A stretch of 64,000 bases of DNA from Dyadobacter beijingensis DSM 21582 (GTDB lineage Bacteria > Bacteroidota > Bacteroidia > Cytophagales > Spirosomataceae). The translations under genes were made by a program, and so were the position numbers. Shown in pieces: positions 26,241 through 34,581 of this stretch. Numbering within the stretch: the stretch's first letter is position 1; each line of letters opens with the position of its first letter. The stretch lies in contig NZ_KB907788.1 in the NCBI RefSeq assembly GCF_000382205.1, positions 434,001 through 498,000 of the forward strand, read 5' to 3'. A model generated the notes under the pieces. The model was given only the letters and a program-made list of their open reading frames with translations, made no database searches and was not told the origin of the DNA.

Positions 26241-27791
26241 ATGAATTTGACGAATGCACAGCGTTGGCTGGGCCTGCTTGCCATGCAATGCGTGGCGGCC
26301 GGTGCCGTTGCCCAGAAACCCGACGTAACCCGTTTCACGGTAACCATGCCCGATCCGGCCAGCCATACTTTTCATGTTGCAATGGATTTGAAAGTGAGCA
26401 GCAAAGACAGTACATGGTTTAAGTTACCCGACTGGCAGCCAGGTTATTACCAGCTCATGAACTATGCTTCAAATATTGATCATCTGGTGGTAAAAGACCA
26501 GCAGGGCAATGACCTGGGCTGGCAAAAAACGGGGAAAACCGGCTGGGCGGTGGCTACGAAAGGCGTGACGACTTTGCACGCAGAATATGATGTGAAAACG
26601 ACGCGCAAGTTTGTGGCGACGAGCTATCTCGATGAGGAACACGGCTACATTACGCCTGTGAGCGTGTTTCTGCATGAGGCGGGGAAGATCAATGTGCCTT
26701 CGGAAATTACGATCAAGCCGTTCGCTGGCTGGGACCGTGTGGCTACCGGTCTCGATTCGGTGGCGGGGAAGCCGTTTACCTATGTTTCGCCCGATTTCGA
26801 TGTGCTTTACGACAGCCCGCTGCTCGTCGGCAAGCTCGAAGAACTGCCAGCATTCCAAGTAAAGGGCATTCCGCACCGGTTTATCGGCTACAAGCTGGGT
26901 AATTTCGATCGGGTGAAACTGATGTCGGATATTCAGAAAATCGTGGAAAAGGCTTCCGGGCTCATCGGCGACATTCCTTACAAGCATTACACTTTCATCG
27001 CGATCGGCCCCGGACAGGGTGGCATCGAGCATTTGAATTCGACCACCATCAGTTTCAGCGGCGACCAGCTCAATTCCCGCGGCTGGAACGGCATGCTTGG
27101 CTTTATTACCCATGAGTATTTTCACCACTACAACGTGAAACGCATCCGCCCCATCGAGCTCGGGCCGTTTGACTACGACAAGGGCAGCAAAACCAATATG
27201 CTTTGGGTTTCCGAGGGGCTCACTGTTTACTATGAACCGTTGATCATGCGCGAGGCCTTCCTGTTGGGCGAGCAGGAGTTTCTGGATTTTTTCAAAAAGC
27301 AGATCACCAATGTTGAAACCAAGCCCGGCCGGCTCTTCCAAACGCTCGCCGAAGCCAGCGCCGAAACCTGGTCCGACGGCCCGTTCGGCCGCACGGGGGA
27401 CGCCGTGAACAAAACGATTTCCTACTACCAGAAGGGCCCGGTAGTAGGCATGCTTTTCGATCTCGCCATTCGCCATGAAACGCAAAATAAGCGCTCGCTC
27501 GACGACGTGATGCGGCAACTTTACGAGGATTTTTACAAGAAAAAACAACGCGGCTTCACCGAAGCGGAACTCCGCACGACCATTGAAACCGTCGCCGGCA
27601 CGAAGCTGGACGAGCTATTCAGCTACATCTACACCACCGCCGAGCCGGACTACCAAAAATACCTCGGCTACGCCGGACTGGAAATCGATGTGACGACGGA
27701 GAAGCATTACGGGACTTTCGAAATTAAGAAAAAGGCCGCGCCGGGGGATTTGGAGCGGGAGGTGTTTAAGAGTTGGAGTCGGGGGGAGTGA
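26241..27791 (+). CDS. M61 family exported aminopeptidase, without PDZ domain
   Basis: A 516-residue glycyl-aminopeptidase-type metallopeptidase. The signal peptide ends 'AGAVAQK'. The zinc motif 'HEYFHHYNVKRIRP' (HExxH) is followed by 'WVSEGLTVYYE', whose Glu is the third ligand. M61 proteins usually end in a PDZ domain after the catalytic part; here the protein stops soon after the helical domain ('TTAEPDYQKYLGYAGLEI'), with only a short 'YGTFEIKKKAAPGD' tail, so the PDZ is shortened or absent. The start is ATG 26241, not the TTG two codons earlier. The 3' end overlaps the opposite-strand small gene by 26 bases. It forms an operon with the DUF885 gene. Confidence 0.9.
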   Translation: MNLTNAQRWLGLLAMQCVAAGAVAQKPDVTRFTVTMPDPASHTFHVAMDLKVSSKDSTWFKLPDWQPGYYQLMNYASNIDHLVVKDQQGNDLGWQKTGKTGWAVATKGVTTLHAEYDVKTTRKFVATSYLDEEHGYITPVSVFLHEAGKINVPSEITIKPFAGWDRVATGLDSVAGKPFTYVSPDFDVLYDSPLLVGKLEELPAFQVKGIPHRFIGYKLGNFDRVKLMSDIQKIVEKASGLIGDIPYKHYTFIAIGPGQGGIEHLNSTTISFSGDQLNSRGWNGMLGFITHEYFHHYNVKRIRPIELGPFDYDKGSKTNMLWVSEGLTVYYEPLIMREAFLLGEQEFLDFFKKQITNVETKPGRLFQTLAEASAETWSDGPFGRTGDAVNKTISYYQKGPVVGMLFDLAIRHETQNKRSLDDVMRQLYEDFYKKKQRGFTEAELRTTIETVAGTKLDELFSYIYTTAEPDYQKYLGYAGLEIDVTTEKHYGTFEIKKKAAPGDLEREVFKSWSRGE

Positions 27792-27948
27792 TGCCCTGGC
27801 TCAGATAGTATTCTTTGGGAAGACCATATTTAGAAATAGCTTCATTGGCTCTTTTCAATTGTTCCGGGAAGAGGTTTTCCCCGCTAAAACGATCCAGGCT
27901 TGCGTCGATCGTGTATGAGGGTACTTGCCTTACTTTTTTAGTCTTCAT
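27766..27948 (-). CDS. Small unknown protein partnered with the DUF6934 gene
   Basis: A 60-residue protein, strongly charged at the N-terminus ('MKTKKVRQVPSYTIDASLDR'), then 'GENLFPEQLKRANEAISKYGLPKEYY'. Its first 11 bases overlap the end of the upstream 165-residue gene, so translation is probably coupled. No family is recognised with certainty. Short partners of this form next to DUF6934 genes are, to my recollection, common in Bacteroidota, which hints at a two-component module such as toxin-antitoxin. Its 3' end overlaps the M61 gene on the other strand by 26 bases. Confidence 0.6.
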   Translation of the reverse strand: MKTKKVRQVPSYTIDASLDRFSGENLFPEQLKRANEAISKYGLPKEYYLSQGITPPDSNS

Positions 27949-28435
27949 AGTGTTGTAAGTTTTGCTTGCTTGTGATCATGAAACGCATGTAGTCCGTATT
28001 TTTATTAAATGGCTGCCAGCCACCAGGATCCATGTATCCGAAGATAGCAAATTCACTCGAAATATCTGTTAGGTTTTGGGAAATTCCAATCCTGTATAAC
28101 CTCGTTCTTGCTTTTGTGCTCCCCTCTGCAAGGACCCATGCTTTCGGATGATTTTCGATAAAAACCAAAAAGGTTGAAGCGATGGTAGCCAGAATCTTTT
28201 GGGTATCCCTGTTATCGCTAACTGACAGGTCGTCCAAGTCATCATTGTGTCCATTATAGTCACCGAAGGCGAGATTATAGACATTGTTGATCCCTGTCCG
28301 GGAATACAAGACAATCTTTTTAATCTCGCCTTTCGGGCCAACGCTCGTAAATCTGAAAGCATCGCGGTTCTCTTCGGTGCTGAAAGCGTATTGCGGGAAT
28401 TTCACAGGCAATTTAGTATGTGTATTTGCCTGCAA
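27938..28435 (-). CDS. DUF6934 family protein of unknown function
   Basis: A 165-residue cytoplasmic protein. It has the family's features: an early 'FRFTSVGPKGEIKKIVLYS', the central 'YNLAFGDYNGHNDDLDDLSV', 'ILATIASTFLVFIENHPKAW', 'EGSTKARTRLYRIGIS' and 'GYMDPGGWQPFNKNTDYMRF'. No catalytic motif is visible and no function is known. The EGSTxARTRLY segment is the most conserved part I can recall and would be a good candidate for an active or binding site. The 60-residue gene overlaps its 3' end. Family name is from memory of sequence pattern. Confidence 0.75.
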   Translation of the reverse strand: MQANTHTKLPVKFPQYAFSTEENRDAFRFTSVGPKGEIKKIVLYSRTGINNVYNLAFGDYNGHNDDLDDLSVSDNRDTQKILATIASTFLVFIENHPKAWVLAEGSTKARTRLYRIGISQNLTDISSEFAIFGYMDPGGWQPFNKNTDYMRFMITSKQNLQHYED

Positions 28436-28448
28436 ACATATACAAAAT

Positions 28449-29834
28449 TTACCCCCTCAACCCCTCCACATCCGCGACACTTTTCACCAGCTCCTTCCCG
28501 AGCACCCGGTTGCCGGACTCAGTGATTAAAAGGTTGTCCTCGATGCGGATGCCGGTGAAATCCCGGAAGGATTCAAGGCGATTGTAGTCGATGAATTGTG
28601 CGAGTTTGTTTTCGGCTTTCCACCGGTCGATGAGGGTGGGGATGAGGTAAAGGCCGGGCTCTACCGTTACCACGAAGCCGGGTTCGAGGGCACGGCCGAG
28701 GCGGAGGGATTTCCAGCCGAATGCCGTGCCTTTTTGGAGGTCTTCGGTGTAGCCGACGTATTGCTCACCCAGGTTTTCCATGTCGTGGACGTCCAGCCCC
28801 ATCATATGGCCGAGGCCGCATTGGAAGAACAGCGTATGTACATCATGTGCCACCGCTTCGGCAGGATCGCCTTTCACGACGCCCATTTGTTTCATCCCAT
28901 CCACAAGTTGGGTGCAGGCCAGCGTGTGGATGTCTTTGAACAAAACACCCGGCTTGCAGGCTGCAATGGCCGTTTCCTGTGCATGGAGTACTATTTCATA
29001 CATTTCCCGCTGCAAAGTTGTGAAGGTTTTGCCGACGGGGATCGTGCGCGTCAGGTCGCCGCAGTAATGCATGGCCGTTTCGGCCCCGGCATCGCAAAGC
29101 GCCATCTGGCCGTCGCGGATAGCGAGGTCGCGGGCGTGGGTGTGCAGGATTTCACCATTGACGGTCAATATAATAGGGTAGGAAATATCCCCGCCCTGGC
29201 CGATGGCAATGCTTTGCAACTTTCCGGCGATTGCTTTCTCGGTCATCCCGGCGCGCGTCTCGCGCATGAATGCCAAATGCATGTCGATGGAAGTATTCAC
29301 AGCCTTTTCGAGTTCTACAACTTCTTCTTCCGTTTTGTTGGAACGCATCGAAACGACCGCCTTAATGAGGCTCACAGAAGCCTTTTGCGCCGCTTCCGCA
29401 GGGCTGACATGCAGCCATTCCTGCAATTTCAGGTAATGTTCGCCGCGGTAGGGTGGCAGGAAATGAATGGCTTGCCCCCGTGACAATGCGTCTTTCAGCA
29501 ATCCGGCAATGGCCGAGGCCGGTTTAACTTCGGTTACACCTACCTTACCTGCTTTCTCGGCGAGCGGTTCTTTCGGGCCGGTCCACACGATGTCGTCTAT
29601 CGTGAGCTCGTCACCGAAGATGATCTCGCGGTTGTTATCCATGTCGATTACGGCCGTCAGCGAGGGGTGGTCGATGCCGAAATAGTAAAGGAACGTGCTG
29701 TCCTGCCGGAATGAATATACGTTATCGCGGTAGTTCATGCCGCTTTCCTCGTTACCCAGCAGCAGGACCAGGCCGCTGCCGAGTTTGGATTGAAGTACTT
29801 GTCTGCGTTTTAAGTATGTTGATTTGGAAAACAT
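28449..29834 (-). CDS. Xaa-Pro aminopeptidase (aminopeptidase P family)
   Basis: A 461-residue cytoplasmic M24B peptidase that removes an N-terminal residue next to proline. The N-terminal creatinase-like domain has 'YRDNVYSFRQDSTFLYYFG'. The dinuclear metal site is complete: Asp in 'LCDAGAE', Asp in 'GDLTRTIP', His in 'CGLGHMMGLDVHD', Glu in 'VTVEPGLY' and Glu in 'GIRIEDNLLI'. I chose ATG 29834; the longer frame adds a non-homologous 24 residues. A terminator hairpin and a -7-like box lie upstream, so it is probably transcribed apart from susCD. Confidence 0.94.
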   Translation of the reverse strand: MFSKSTYLKRRQVLQSKLGSGLVLLLGNEESGMNYRDNVYSFRQDSTFLYYFGIDHPSLTAVIDMDNNREIIFGDELTIDDIVWTGPKEPLAEKAGKVGVTEVKPASAIAGLLKDALSRGQAIHFLPPYRGEHYLKLQEWLHVSPAEAAQKASVSLIKAVVSMRSNKTEEEVVELEKAVNTSIDMHLAFMRETRAGMTEKAIAGKLQSIAIGQGGDISYPIILTVNGEILHTHARDLAIRDGQMALCDAGAETAMHYCGDLTRTIPVGKTFTTLQREMYEIVLHAQETAIAACKPGVLFKDIHTLACTQLVDGMKQMGVVKGDPAEAVAHDVHTLFFQCGLGHMMGLDVHDMENLGEQYVGYTEDLQKGTAFGWKSLRLGRALEPGFVVTVEPGLYLIPTLIDRWKAENKLAQFIDYNRLESFRDFTGIRIEDNLLITESGNRVLGKELVKSVADVEGLRG

Positions 29835-29861
29835 GGGAGTAAAATGGTTTTGGAATACAAC

Positions 29862-29907
29862 AAAAAATTTGCCCACCGAAACAAATATACTTCGTCCGGT
29901 GAGCAAA
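29862..29907 (-). terminator. Minus-strand terminator after the second susCD pair
   Basis: On the minus strand, 29907-29897 pairs with 29878-29868 (11 positions, one mismatch) and a run of six T follows (29867-29862). It ends the SusC/SusD transcript before the aminopeptidase gene. Confidence 0.65.
29882..29889 (-). promoter_or_regulatory. Possible -7 box (TAnnTTTG) for the aminopeptidase gene
   Basis: On the minus strand TATATTTG lies in the loop of the terminator hairpin, 47 bases before the aminopeptidase start. If used, the new transcript would begin inside the terminator of the upstream operon. Confidence 0.3.
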
Positions 29908-29939
29908 TAGGAACTACCTAACCCAAATTAATAAATGTA

Positions 29940-31523
29940 TTAGTAACCCGGGTTCTGGTCGAGATTCGGGTTTTTGTCGATTTCGTTCTGCGGGATCGGG
30001 AACAGCGCGCGCTGGCCCGTCTGCGGACGGTGATTGAACCACTTCTTCGTTTCATACACGCCAAAACGGATCAAATCCTGGCGGCGGTGGGCCTCGGCCG
30101 CAAATTCCCAGCCCAGCTCATCGAGGAACCGGCCGAACCGGATGTCGTCACCACCCTGGCGTTCGGTAATGGACCCGTCGGTGGCCTGGTAGCCGTAGTT
30201 GTATTTACTTCCTTTGGCCAGGTCCGCCGCCGTCACGGTTGCTTTCGCCGGGTTGCCTTTGAATGCACGCTGGCGCACCTGGGTAACCAGTTCGGCCGCT
30301 TCGGCCGCCTTACCCGTCCGCAGCAATGCTTCCGCCTTGATCATCAGCACGTCGGCGTACCGCAGGAACGGGAAGTCGTTGTCGAGACTGCCGGTGGCGT
30401 TGGGTTTAATTTTGTATTTACCAATGCGATAGCCGTCCTGAACGGTCGTTTTGTCCATTCCCGGCACTGCTTTGTTGTAGGTAATCACCACCGCGCCCGT
30501 CGCGGCGCTTTTCTGAGGGCCCATGATCCAGGTGTCGGCCAGGCGGCCGTCCTCGGCGTCGTAGGTGTCGATAAATTGCGGTACGGCGCAGTTTCCGCCC
30601 CACGGACCGGCGTTCATCGGGTATACCGAGCGGCTCAGCGGGTCGAGGGTTTTCATGTGGATCTGGTTGCCTGTGCCGTAAATCTCGTCGTAAGGGATCG
30701 AGAAGATGATTTCTTTCGAATTGAAGTTAGTCCAGGTAAAAACGTCCGAATAGTTGGCGTCGAGCACGTATTTTCCGCTTTTGATCACATCATCCGCTTC
30801 CTGGATCGCCTTGGCCCATTCGGCCGTGCCGGTGTAGACCTGCGCATTGAGATAAATCTTCGCGAGCAGCGTTTTTGCACCCCATTTGTTCATCTGGCCG
30901 TAAGTAGTGGTCGCATTTTCGCTCAGGTTAGGCAGCGATTCCGTCAGTTCCTTGATTACAAAATCATAAACCTGCTTGCGGGTGCTCTGCTTGGGAAGCG
31001 TTACATCCTTGAAATCCGTCACGATCGGCACATTGCCGTGGTTATCCAGCAAAAGATAGTAGCCGAATGCCCGCACGGCGCGAAGTTCGGCGATGGTCGC
31101 ATCCTTGCCATTGGTAATGGGTAAATCGCCGCTCTCGATCTGCGAAAGCACCCGGTTCACCGTGGTAATGCTGGCAAATGCCTGGCGCCAGGCGTTTTCA
31201 GGCTGCCATTGCAATGCCGTCCACGTGTGCTGGTGCATGCGGCGATAGGTGCCGCCATCGTCCCAGCCATTCGGGCGCACAGGGGTAATAATGGCGTCGG
31301 CGGCCTCTTCCTGCAAATCGAAATAGCCTTGCCAGCCCAGCATGAGCGCACGCAGGGACGCGTACACAGGCGCGACGATCGCCGGGAGGTCCTTTTCGGT
31401 GGGCTGGTAACTGCTGCCGAGCACTTCGGAATACACTTCTTCGTCGAGGTCCGTGCAGGAGTAGAGCGGCGCGCCGGTGAGCAGTGCTGCCAGGAGCGCG
31501 TATTTGATATGTTTGTTTTTCAT
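29940..31523 (-). CDS. SusD/RagB-family nutrient-binding lipoprotein
   Basis: A 527-residue lipoprotein with lipobox cysteine in 'GAPLYSCTDL' (about residue 23). SusD landmarks are 'ELRAVRAFGYYLLLDNHGNV', 'LRYADVLMIKAEALLRTG', 'ELGWEFAAEAHRRQDLIRFG' and 'ALFPIPQNEIDKNPNLDQNP'. It follows the SusC gene by 20 bases and is last in the ThuA/SusC/SusD unit. It would bind the ligand at the cell surface and feed it to SusC. Confidence 0.95.
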   Translation of the reverse strand: MKNKHIKYALLAALLTGAPLYSCTDLDEEVYSEVLGSSYQPTEKDLPAIVAPVYASLRALMLGWQGYFDLQEEAADAIITPVRPNGWDDGGTYRRMHQHTWTALQWQPENAWRQAFASITTVNRVLSQIESGDLPITNGKDATIAELRAVRAFGYYLLLDNHGNVPIVTDFKDVTLPKQSTRKQVYDFVIKELTESLPNLSENATTTYGQMNKWGAKTLLAKIYLNAQVYTGTAEWAKAIQEADDVIKSGKYVLDANYSDVFTWTNFNSKEIIFSIPYDEIYGTGNQIHMKTLDPLSRSVYPMNAGPWGGNCAVPQFIDTYDAEDGRLADTWIMGPQKSAATGAVVITYNKAVPGMDKTTVQDGYRIGKYKIKPNATGSLDNDFPFLRYADVLMIKAEALLRTGKAAEAAELVTQVRQRAFKGNPAKATVTAADLAKGSKYNYGYQATDGSITERQGGDDIRFGRFLDELGWEFAAEAHRRQDLIRFGVYETKKWFNHRPQTGQRALFPIPQNEIDKNPNLDQNPGY

Positions 31524-31543
31524 TGTTCCAAAAAATTGAATGA

Positions 31544-34543
31544 TCAGAATGTGACGCTCAGGCCGGCTGTAAATGTGCGGGTGGTCGGGTATTTGTCGCG
31601 GTAGTCGCTGCCGGGCGAAAAGCCGGTGAAACTCATACCTTCCGGGTCGATGCCCGTGTAGCCCGTGATCGTGGCCAGGTTGAGGCCCGACACGAATATC
31701 CGTGCATTCTTGATGCCCTTGATCGCGCTCGTCGGCAGGGTGTAGCCAAGTGTAACGTTGTCGATTTTCCAGTAATCGCCTTTCTCGATGTAGTGCGACA
31801 CATATACGAGGTCGGTGTTCAGTACTTTGCCGTCCACGGGGTCGTAGGCTGTTTTGAGCACGTTATAAGCCTTGTTGCGCGGGTTGCCGTAGAACATGCC
31901 CTGGAAGTTGAGAATGTCGAAACCGAATGAGCCGCGCATGTTTACTGCCAGATCGAACTGCTTGTAGCGGATATTGTTGTTCCAGCCCAGGTTATGTTTT
32001 GGAATACCATTACCATAATATTGGCGGTCTTCCGGCGCCGCGTCGGCAATCGGTATCACCTCGCCATCCTTGTTTTCGATCAGCCACGCGCCCTTGTCGT
32101 CCACACCCACGCTTTTCCACACAAAGAAACGTCCGATCGGCTCGCCTACCTTCACGCGGTGGGTGCTTACCTGGATCGGCTCGCCCGTATAACCCGCATC
32201 GAAGAAGTCGTTCGCGGCCTGAAACTGGTCGTTCGAAAGGCTCACGAGCTTGTTGCTGTTGGTAGAATAGGTAAAACCGGTATTCCACTGGAAATCGCCC
32301 GTTTGGACCGGTACGATGTTCAGCAACACTTCCAGGCCCTTATTCTGCATCACCCCCGCATTGATGAACATGCTGCTCGTCAGATAAGGAGGGACTGGCA
32401 CGGGAAAATCGTAAAGCAAGTCCTTCACCTTGCGGCTGTAAAAATCGATCGAGCCGTTAATGCGGTTTTTCATAAATCCGAAGTCCACACCGGCATTGTA
32501 TTCCTCTTTTTTCTCCCAGCGCAGGTCGGGGTTGAAGTTTCGTGCCGGTACGAAGCCCGGTACCCATTTGCCACCGATGAAAGCACCCTGGCCGCGGTCG
32601 AAATTATAGCTGATCTGCGACATGTAAGGGCTGTTGGCGATGGTACCCGTTACACCGATACCGGCCCGGAGCTTGATGTCCGAAGCCGCGCCCAGGCCGC
32701 CCATGAAACGTTCCTTGCTGATCCGCCAGCCGATGGACGCCGCGGGGAAAGTACCCCAGCGGTTGTTGACCCCGAAGCGCGACGAGCCTTCGCGGCGCAC
32801 GCTGGCCATGAACAGGTATTTTTCATCCAGACTATATGTTACCCGGCCGAAGAAGCCGGCCAGCTGCCATTTGTTTTTAGTACTGCTCATCCCCGCCTGG
32901 CCTTTTTGCAATGCGCCGCCCGCGCCGAGGTTGTTCCAGTCGTAAGCGTCGGTCGGGAAATCCCAGTTGTTGGCGGCAAATGCTTCGTAGGTCGCGTCCT
33001 GCCAGCTGTAACCGCCGAGTACCGAGAAGCGGTGCTTGCCGATGGATTTCGAATAGTTCCCGGTCAGTTCCAGCAGGTTTTCGTTGTTGGCGTAGGTATT
33101 CCGGAAAGCGGTCGCATTCTGATTGCCGAGGCGGGTGCTGGTGTGGTTAAATGTAGTGGAACCGCCTTCGAGGTTGCTGTTTTGTACATTGGATACCAAA
33201 AGCTTGAAGTTCAGGTCATCGATGGGCGCGTAATCGAGGCTTCCGGCCATACGCATTTCCTTGAAAGAGCTTTCGAAGTTGGACTCGTTCAGCAGGGAAA
33301 CGGGATTTTCGTAGAAATAGCCGTCGCGCTCCTGCCATTTGCCGTTGTCGTCCTTCACCCGGTCGGTCGGGTTGCGGATAATGGCCTGGCGGTAAGCGTA
33401 GCCATACGCCGCGTCGTCGTTGGCCGGTGATACCGCGCCATTCGAACGGGTAATGCGGTTGATGAGTTGAAGATTGGTTTTCAGTTTGTTGTTGAACATG
33501 GAATGGTTCAGGTCCGCGCGACCGGTGAAGCGGTTCTGCCCCGATCTCAGGAAGATCCCTTCCCAGTTACGGTAGTTGATCGAGCCCGTCAGGTTGGTCG
33601 TGCTGTTGCCTCCGAAGAACGTGAGGTTATGGTTGTGGCTCACCGGTTTTTGCATGATTTCAGAAAGCCAGTCGGTATTGCCGCCATAGTCGGTATAGGC
33701 AATGCCTTCGCCGATTTTCTGCCGGTAGTCATCGCCGGTCAGCAGCTCGGGGCGACGAGCGATCGTCTGGATATTGACATAGTTCGAATACTCGATCGTC
33801 GAGCGCGAAGCGCCCCGGTTTTTCCGCGTGGTAATCAAAATCACCCCGCCGGTAGCCCGCGTACCATAAATCGCCGCGGCAGAGCCGTCTTTCAGCACAT
33901 CCACCGACTCGATATCTTCCGGCGCCACGGTGTTCAGTCCGCCGGGAATACCGTCGATCAGGATCAGCGGGTTGGAAGTGCCGTTAATGGAGTTGATCCC
34001 GCGCAGGTTAATCTGCGTGTTGGAAGTAGGAGAACCGCTGGGCGTGGTAATGCGCAAGCCTGCCACTTTACCCTGCACGAGCTGGGCCGCGTCGCGCACC
34101 GTTCCCTGGATGAAGTCCTCCCGTTTGATACTCGCCACGGAACTGGTAATGTCCCCTTTTTTTTGCGTTCCGTAACCAATCACCACCACCTCCTGCAATT
34201 GTTTCTGGTCGGGTGCGAGCTCCACATTCACTTCGCTGAGGTTGCCTACGGCCACTTCCTGGCTTACGTAGCCGATGTAGCTCAGGATCAGCGTTGCGTC
34301 TTCGGGCACATCCAGTTTGAATTTTCCTTCGGTGTCAGTGGCGGTTCCAACGGTACTTTTTCCCTTCACGATGATGGTCACGCCCGGCAGCGGGTTCTTG
34401 TCCTCGGCGGACACCACTTTGCCGGAGATCTGTCGGTCGGCGGCGAGCGCCAGGGCATTTTCGGTCAGGAAACAGGCAACGGCCGCCGCGAGCAGGCAAA
34501 TGCGTTGCAGTTCCCGGATCAGGCGGGATAATGGTCTTTTCAT
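31544..34543 (-). CDS. SusC/RagA-family TonB-dependent receptor (no STN domain)
   Basis: A 999-residue outer-membrane receptor. The N-terminus has a signal peptide (hydrophobic 'CLLAAAVACFLTENALALAA'), a carboxypeptidase-regulatory-like domain ('ISGKVVSAEDKNPLPGVTI'), a TonB-box region 'EVVVIGYG', and a plug with 'INLRGINSINGTSNPLILID' and 'LKDGSAAAIYGTRATGGVIL'. It ends with an aromatic 'FTAGLSVTF'. There is no STN domain, and no FecR gene sits nearby, so regulation must be by other means. Genes in order of transcription are ThuA-type lipoprotein, this SusC, then SusD. Confidence 0.95.
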   Translation of the reverse strand: MKRPLSRLIRELQRICLLAAAVACFLTENALALAADRQISGKVVSAEDKNPLPGVTIIVKGKSTVGTATDTEGKFKLDVPEDATLILSYIGYVSQEVAVGNLSEVNVELAPDQKQLQEVVVIGYGTQKKGDITSSVASIKREDFIQGTVRDAAQLVQGKVAGLRITTPSGSPTSNTQINLRGINSINGTSNPLILIDGIPGGLNTVAPEDIESVDVLKDGSAAAIYGTRATGGVILITTRKNRGASRSTIEYSNYVNIQTIARRPELLTGDDYRQKIGEGIAYTDYGGNTDWLSEIMQKPVSHNHNLTFFGGNSTTNLTGSINYRNWEGIFLRSGQNRFTGRADLNHSMFNNKLKTNLQLINRITRSNGAVSPANDDAAYGYAYRQAIIRNPTDRVKDDNGKWQERDGYFYENPVSLLNESNFESSFKEMRMAGSLDYAPIDDLNFKLLVSNVQNSNLEGGSTTFNHTSTRLGNQNATAFRNTYANNENLLELTGNYSKSIGKHRFSVLGGYSWQDATYEAFAANNWDFPTDAYDWNNLGAGGALQKGQAGMSSTKNKWQLAGFFGRVTYSLDEKYLFMASVRREGSSRFGVNNRWGTFPAASIGWRISKERFMGGLGAASDIKLRAGIGVTGTIANSPYMSQISYNFDRGQGAFIGGKWVPGFVPARNFNPDLRWEKKEEYNAGVDFGFMKNRINGSIDFYSRKVKDLLYDFPVPVPPYLTSSMFINAGVMQNKGLEVLLNIVPVQTGDFQWNTGFTYSTNSNKLVSLSNDQFQAANDFFDAGYTGEPIQVSTHRVKVGEPIGRFFVWKSVGVDDKGAWLIENKDGEVIPIADAAPEDRQYYGNGIPKHNLGWNNNIRYKQFDLAVNMRGSFGFDILNFQGMFYGNPRNKAYNVLKTAYDPVDGKVLNTDLVYVSHYIEKGDYWKIDNVTLGYTLPTSAIKGIKNARIFVSGLNLATITGYTGIDPEGMSFTGFSPGSDYRDKYPTTRTFTAGLSVTF

Positions 34544-34581
34544 ACGACTGGAGTTAGATGGTGAAACTTATTTGAGGGTGA

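Noticed and set aside
31994..33430. 478-codon plus-strand open frame inside the second SusC gene
   Set aside because: Antisense to the receptor's barrel and plug; no domain or signal recognised.
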